This document shows, piece by piece, positions 60,557 to 64,000 of a DNA stretch of 64,000 nt (the stretch's first letter is position 1; every line of letters begins with the position of its first letter). Made by a program: the position numbers and the translations under genes. The notes under the pieces were generated by a model, which searched no databases, was not told the DNA's origin, and saw only the letters and a list, made by a program, of their open reading frames with translations. Origin of the DNA: an uncultured Eubacterium sp. (lineage in GTDB: Bacteria > Bacillota > Clostridia > Lachnospirales > Lachnospiraceae); contig CAKRFN010000005.1 of NCBI GenBank assembly GCA_934320655.1, positions 62,001-126,000 on the forward strand, given 5' to 3'.

Positions 60557-60585
60557 ATAATAACGATTTCGCGTCCATCTGTCAA
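60557..60585 (-). promoter_or_regulatory. Promoter of rpsT
   Basis: On the minus strand TTGACA (60585-60580) and TATTAT (60562-60557) are 17 bases apart. The leader to the TTG start is about 130 bases, long enough for regulatory structure. Confidence 0.7.
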
Positions 60586-60672
60586 TACATAAAAAGTGAT
60601 TTTTTGCAGATAATCACAATAAAATATCCATTGGGGTATCAATCGAGAAAAAAAGACGGAGGACATGGAAAA

Positions 60673-61617
60673 ATGTACGAGATCAGAACGGATCTGGCGC
60701 TCGAAGCACGGGAAAAATACGAGCAGGATAATGTGGAGATCAAGGGGGTTCGTTTAGATAAGGAAACGATCGCTGATGATATCCGGGTCACAACGATGGT
60801 GATCGAGACGGAAAACGGTGCGCGCAGCATGGGACGGCCGAAGGGCAGCTATATCACGATCGAGGCGGCGAGCATGGATGATGAGGACGAGCACTATCAC
60901 CGGATCATCAGTGAGCGGCTGGCACAACTGATCCGGCAGTTGTCGCCGGAGGGAGAGCGGCTGTCTGCACTTGTCGTGGGGCTTGGCAACCGGGAGGTGA
61001 CTTCCGATTCGCTGGGACCGAAGGTCGTAGACCAGTTGTTTGTCACGCGGCATATGATGCGCGAGTTTGGCAGTGATATTTTTGGAAAACAGCAAAAGCA
61101 GGTGAGCGCGATCGTGCCGGGCGTGATGGCACAGACTGGAATGGAGAGCAGTGAGATCATCCGAGGGATTCTCGCGGAGACAAAGCCGGATTTTGTGATT
61201 GCGGTGGATGCGCTGGCAGCGCGCAGCACGAAGCGTCTCAACCGCACGATCCAGATCACGGATACGGGCATTCATCCGGGCTCCGGTGTCGGCAACCACA
61301 GACATCCGCTCACAAAGGAGGCGCTTGGCATTCCGGTACTCGCGATCGGCATTCCGACGGTCGTTGATGCGGCGACGATCGTCAATGACACGATGAACAA
61401 TCTGTTGGAGGCGCTGGAGGAGCATGCACCGTATAAACAGATGAAACGCTCTTACCGTACACTCGATGAGGTCGAGCAGTATGAGCTTGTCAGGGAGCTG
61501 CTGGCACCGCATCTGAATACGCTGTATGTGACGGCAAAGGATATCGATGCGTCCGTGAACCGGCTGAGCGTGACCGTGTCGGATGCGATCAATCTGGCAT
61601 TAAAGGAAGATTCGTGA
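60673..61617 (+). CDS. gpr: Germination protease GPR
   Basis: A 314-residue protein, start ATG 60673 (GGAGG upstream). The family features are present: RTDLALEAREKY at the start, the pro-region, LSALVVGLGNREVTSDSLGPKVVDQLFVTRH with the conserved Asp, IVPGVMAQTGMESSEIIRG, and DTGIHPGSGVGNHRH. GPR degrades small acid-soluble proteins when spores germinate, so the organism forms endospores. It stands directly before spoIIP, as in Bacillus and Clostridia. Confidence 0.95.
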   Translation: MYEIRTDLALEAREKYEQDNVEIKGVRLDKETIADDIRVTTMVIETENGARSMGRPKGSYITIEAASMDDEDEHYHRIISERLAQLIRQLSPEGERLSALVVGLGNREVTSDSLGPKVVDQLFVTRHMMREFGSDIFGKQQKQVSAIVPGVMAQTGMESSEIIRGILAETKPDFVIAVDALAARSTKRLNRTIQITDTGIHPGSGVGNHRHPLTKEALGIPVLAIGIPTVVDAATIVNDTMNNLLEALEEHAPYKQMKRSYRTLDEVEQYELVRELLAPHLNTLYVTAKDIDASVNRLSVTVSDAINLALKEDS

Positions 61618-61623
61618 GATTCC

Positions 61624-61654
61624 GGTCATAAATGGGACAACTCCCGCATATGCT
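61624..61654 (+). promoter_or_regulatory. Candidate sporulation promoter of spoIIP
   Basis: GGTCATA, then 16 bases, then CATATGCT resembles a mother-cell sigma-E-type promoter (-10 CATAnnnT). The match is partial. Confidence 0.3.
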
Positions 61655-61745
61655 ATATAATGAGCAGTACTGATCGGAAATGCCCGTTCAGCCGGAAAAA
61701 TCAAAGATTTTTTGAAATGAACTGCTCGCAGGAGGTAAAGAATAC

Positions 61746-63050
61746 GTGCGGACAGGGACGAGAAAATATGAAAAAACGAGAAGGATAAGTGCGGTCATTA
61801 TCCTTCTTTTTTGTATATGTGCGGCATTCGTGCTGCAGTTTGGCAGCCGGTGGAAATATGATACGGATCATACTTCCGGCTTTGCCTCGTATGCGGGGGT
61901 GCGCATGCAGGAGAGCATTTACCGGAATGTACTCGACTATTATCTGCCGGTCATCGGCACACAGCAGGAGGATCAGCGGTCGCTCTCACAGGTGCTGGCA
62001 GATGCGGTGACCGGATGTTTTCCGGTGTATACATATGCGGCGCAGGCGGAGGATGCGGATGATGTAGCCGCAGATCAGAAACAGGCATTTGAGGCGGAGC
62101 TGGAGCAACAGCTGGCATTACAGCTCAAGGAGGAAAATGAGGCGTGGTATACGGAGGAGAGTGGAACTGATGCGCAGGATGCGGCGGGTCACTCGCTGCA
62201 ACAGTCCTTTTTGCAGCAGATGCAGGGGAGTGATCTGGCAGGCAGCAGAGAAAAGTCGCTTTTTTCCTATGCGACTGCCAAGAGCGGACAGGTGGATCTG
62301 AAAGAGCTCGAGGACTACCCGACGCTTGTAAAAAAGCATTATTGTATTGACAGCATGACGGCGAGCAATGCCGCGCAATTAAATGTAAAAAAGCTGCTCA
62401 AACAGGATATGACGCTCGCAGAGGATGTGGACGGACCGCAGATTCTCATTTATCATACGCATGCATCGGAGGGCTATCGGGATTCAAAGGTGGGGGATCT
62501 GAAGGAATCGGTGGTCGGGCTTGGCGATTATCTGACCGAGCTTTTGACGGAGCGCTACGGCTATCAGGTGCTCCATGACAGGGGTGTCTACGACACGGAC
62601 CGCGACCATGCCTATGGAGTCGCAGGACCCGCGCTTGAGCGGATTTTAAGCGAGCATCCGTCGATTGAGATCGTAATCGATCTGCACAGGGACGGTGTGG
62701 GGGAGGATGTGTACCTGCTGACTGAGGTCAATGACACGGTCATGGCTCCGGTTATGTTCTTTAACGGTCTGAGCTATACGAATACGAGTGGGCCGGTGAG
62801 CGCGCTGAAAAATCCGAATCTGTCGACGAATCTGGCGTTTTCTTTGCAGATGGAGCTGCTCGCGAGCGAGTATTACCCAGGCTTTTCCCGCGGCATCTAT
62901 CTCAAGGGCTTGCGCTACAATTTGCACTACTGCCCGAAATCGCTGCTCGTGGAGGTCGGCGCGCAGACCAATTCCCTGCAGGAGGCAATGAACGCGATGC
63001 CGCCGCTCGCGGATACGCTCAACCGTGTGCTGAGCGGGGAAAAACCGTGA
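61746..63050 (+). CDS. spoIIP: Stage II sporulation protein P
   Basis: A 434-residue protein starting at GTG behind AGGAGGTAAAG. A single N-terminal membrane segment (ISAVIILLFCICAAFVLQFG) precedes a variable acidic region. The catalytic domain from about residue 225 has LIYHTHASEGYRDS (catalytic His and Glu), IDLHRDGVGED and VMFFNGLSYTNTSGP. SpoIIP is the amidase and endopeptidase that, with SpoIID and SpoIIM, thins septal peptidoglycan during engulfment. Position after gpr is conserved. Confidence 0.95.
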   Translation: MRTGTRKYEKTRRISAVIILLFCICAAFVLQFGSRWKYDTDHTSGFASYAGVRMQESIYRNVLDYYLPVIGTQQEDQRSLSQVLADAVTGCFPVYTYAAQAEDADDVAADQKQAFEAELEQQLALQLKEENEAWYTEESGTDAQDAAGHSLQQSFLQQMQGSDLAGSREKSLFSYATAKSGQVDLKELEDYPTLVKKHYCIDSMTASNAAQLNVKKLLKQDMTLAEDVDGPQILIYHTHASEGYRDSKVGDLKESVVGLGDYLTELLTERYGYQVLHDRGVYDTDRDHAYGVAGPALERILSEHPSIEIVIDLHRDGVGEDVYLLTEVNDTVMAPVMFFNGLSYTNTSGPVSALKNPNLSTNLAFSLQMELLASEYYPGFSRGIYLKGLRYNLHYCPKSLLVEVGAQTNSLQEAMNAMPPLADTLNRVLSGEKP

Positions 63051-63108
63051 GATTTTGAAGAAATGCAGGATTACCGTGTGGAGGCTGCCGCCGGTACTGT
63101 AAAAATCA

Positions 63109-63137
63109 TCGACAGAACATGCATTTTATGATATAAT
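63109..63137 (+). promoter_or_regulatory. Promoter of the C39-like secreted protein
   Basis: TCGACA and TATAAT with 17-base spacing, 77 bases before the start codon. Confidence 0.7.
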
Positions 63138-63213
63138 TTTTCTGCTTATCGGGATTTTGAGGTAAGGTTCGAATTGGGGAATTGAATTCAGACATTACAT
63201 TTGTGAGGAGCTT

Positions 63214-64000
63214 ATGAGAAAAATGATACATAAAAGCATGTTGGCGGTCGCGCTTGCGGTCGCATTGCTGTGTACGCCGATGCAGGTGCAGGCTGCCCAG
63301 ACAACGGACGGAACACAGACACAGGAGCAGGAAAACGGTGCGGCTACAGATGCACAGCAGACGGAGCAGCAGGACGCGGCTGCGGAGGCAAGTGCACAGG
63401 CGGAGAATGCCGCGTATTATACGGTCCGTTTTGAGGCGAACAGGGGAACAAAGGTCAAGACGACTCTGACATTGAAGCCGGGCGATGCCTACGGCACATT
63501 GCCGAAAACGAGCCGCGAGGGTTACCGGTTCAAGGGCTGGTATACGAAAAGACAGGGCGGCGTCAAAGTGACAGCAGCATCGGTGTTTGCGGGAAACTGT
63601 GATCAGGTGCTTTATGCCCAGTGGAAGAACCAGACCGTGACTTCCGAGACACAGCCGGGACAGCTGTCCGGGGTGGCAGGACCGCTCGTATATTACGCGG
63701 GAGCACCGGCGTATCATTACAAACAAAACGATTATACCGGATTTCTGGTGTTGAAAAATTTCAAGAGCGACTATCTCTATTGTCAGTATGACTATGACCG
63801 TTTTATCGGCAGCAGCGGCAGAAATGTCGGATGTACGGCGACTGCGGATGCAATGCTGGCATCTATTTACAGGGACAAGCCGTTCAGTCCGAATGATGAG
63901 GGCTGGATCTCAGGTGTTGGTGCGACATGGACAAACTCTGTCGTGCTCGACGGCAGCAAGGCTTATTCCGTGAAAAAGCAGTGTCAGGTCGTGTATGACT
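63214..64000 (+). CDS. Secreted protein with InlB-type repeat and C39-like peptidase domain (partial at window edge)
   Basis: The frame is open from the ATG at 63214 (GAGGAG upstream) to the end of the window. A signal peptide (MIHKSMLAVALAVALLCTPMQVQAA) is followed by a Gln/Glu/Ala-rich stretch of about 35 residues. An InlB/Flg_new-type repeat comes next (YTVRFEANRGTKVKTTLTLKPGDAYGTLPKTSREGYRFKGWYTK ... LYAQW), then the start of a C39_2-like domain with NVGCTATADAMLAS, where the Cys is the likely nucleophile. It is probably a surface cysteine peptidase or peptidase-like protein. The His and Asp would lie beyond the window. Confidence 0.8.
   Translation, partial: MRKMIHKSMLAVALAVALLCTPMQVQAAQTTDGTQTQEQENGAATDAQQTEQQDAAAEASAQAENAAYYTVRFEANRGTKVKTTLTLKPGDAYGTLPKTSREGYRFKGWYTKRQGGVKVTAASVFAGNCDQVLYAQWKNQTVTSETQPGQLSGVAGPLVYYAGAPAYHYKQNDYTGFLVLKNFKSDYLYCQYDYDRFIGSSGRNVGCTATADAMLASIYRDKPFSPNDEGWISGVGATWTNSVVLDGSKAYSVKKQCQVVYD

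Noticed and set aside
1..64000. tRNA, rRNA and CRISPR genes
   Set aside because: No cloverleaf with TTCRANNC arm, no rRNA-like conserved blocks and no regular repeat-spacer array were seen on reading the window.

Overview
The window looks like a chromosome segment of an endospore-forming, Gram-positive gut-type Clostridia, most likely a Lachnospiraceae (Roseburia/Eubacterium/Blautia-like). Reasons: the order holA - rpsT - gpr - spoIIP near the right end, a lipoprotein-anchored sugar ABC importer beside cytoplasmic xylan-oligomer enzymes, AGGAGG-type ribosome binding sites, consensus TTGACA/TATAAT promoters, and secreted proteins with MBG, GLUG, Ig-like and InlB-type repeats. Genus is inference; there is no rRNA or tRNA in the window.

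Layout. (1) 1-6150, AT-rich accessory region: the tail of a type I restriction specificity subunit, a RES-domain protein, a DUF1016/YhcG PD-(D/E)XK nuclease, a GIY-YIG protein, a truncated RhuM-like gene, then DUF1848 and TfoX-like genes. (2) 6160-12960, small regulatory/metabolic cassettes with three TetR-type repressors, a doubly deleted RsgA-like GTPase, a GNAT, a methyltransferase, an HTH protein, an isochorismatase-fold hydrolase and a membrane protein. One palindromic operator (TAAACGATCGTTTA) stands at both the first tetR and the rsgA-like promoter. (3) 13000-21540, cell-surface genes: a decayed stretch, a 1206-residue surface protein that lacks an anchor, an M15 peptidase, a GH25 muramidase, and a secreted GH5-like protein on the minus strand. 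(4) 21600-44760, a complete and unusual type IV pilus locus. (5) 44815-54970, a xylan-oligomer locus (GH3, SGNH esterase, GH43, AraC regulator, solute-binding protein and two permeases) with a related short palindromic repeat at each end. (6) 55000-57641, a frameshifted secreted protein, then an ECF sigma / anti-sigma / membrane-protein operon. (7) 57721-64000, MATE exporter, holA, rpsT, gpr, spoIIP and the start of a secreted C39-like protein.

The most striking system is the pilus locus. It has two near-duplicate major-type pilins, a prepilin peptidase, PilC, a single-chain PilM-PilN fusion, PilO, a single-chain PilB-PilT fusion carrying both an assembly-type and a retraction-type ATPase, and four minor pseudopilins. 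One of these is a 3655-residue protein with a normal class III prepilin leader and more than 30 GLUG-like repeats. By position and N-terminal type the four minor pilins resemble the H, K, I and J tip complex of type II secretion/type IV pili. The inference is a retractable pilus with a giant adhesin at its tip, all encoded in one cluster without outer-membrane parts (no PilQ or PilP), as fits a Gram-positive cell.

The xylan locus probably imports acetylated (arabino)xylo-oligomers and breaks them down in the cytoplasm: the esterase deacetylates and GH3/GH43 release sugars. The transport ATPase must be encoded elsewhere. The sporulation genes at the right end are conserved housekeeping context.
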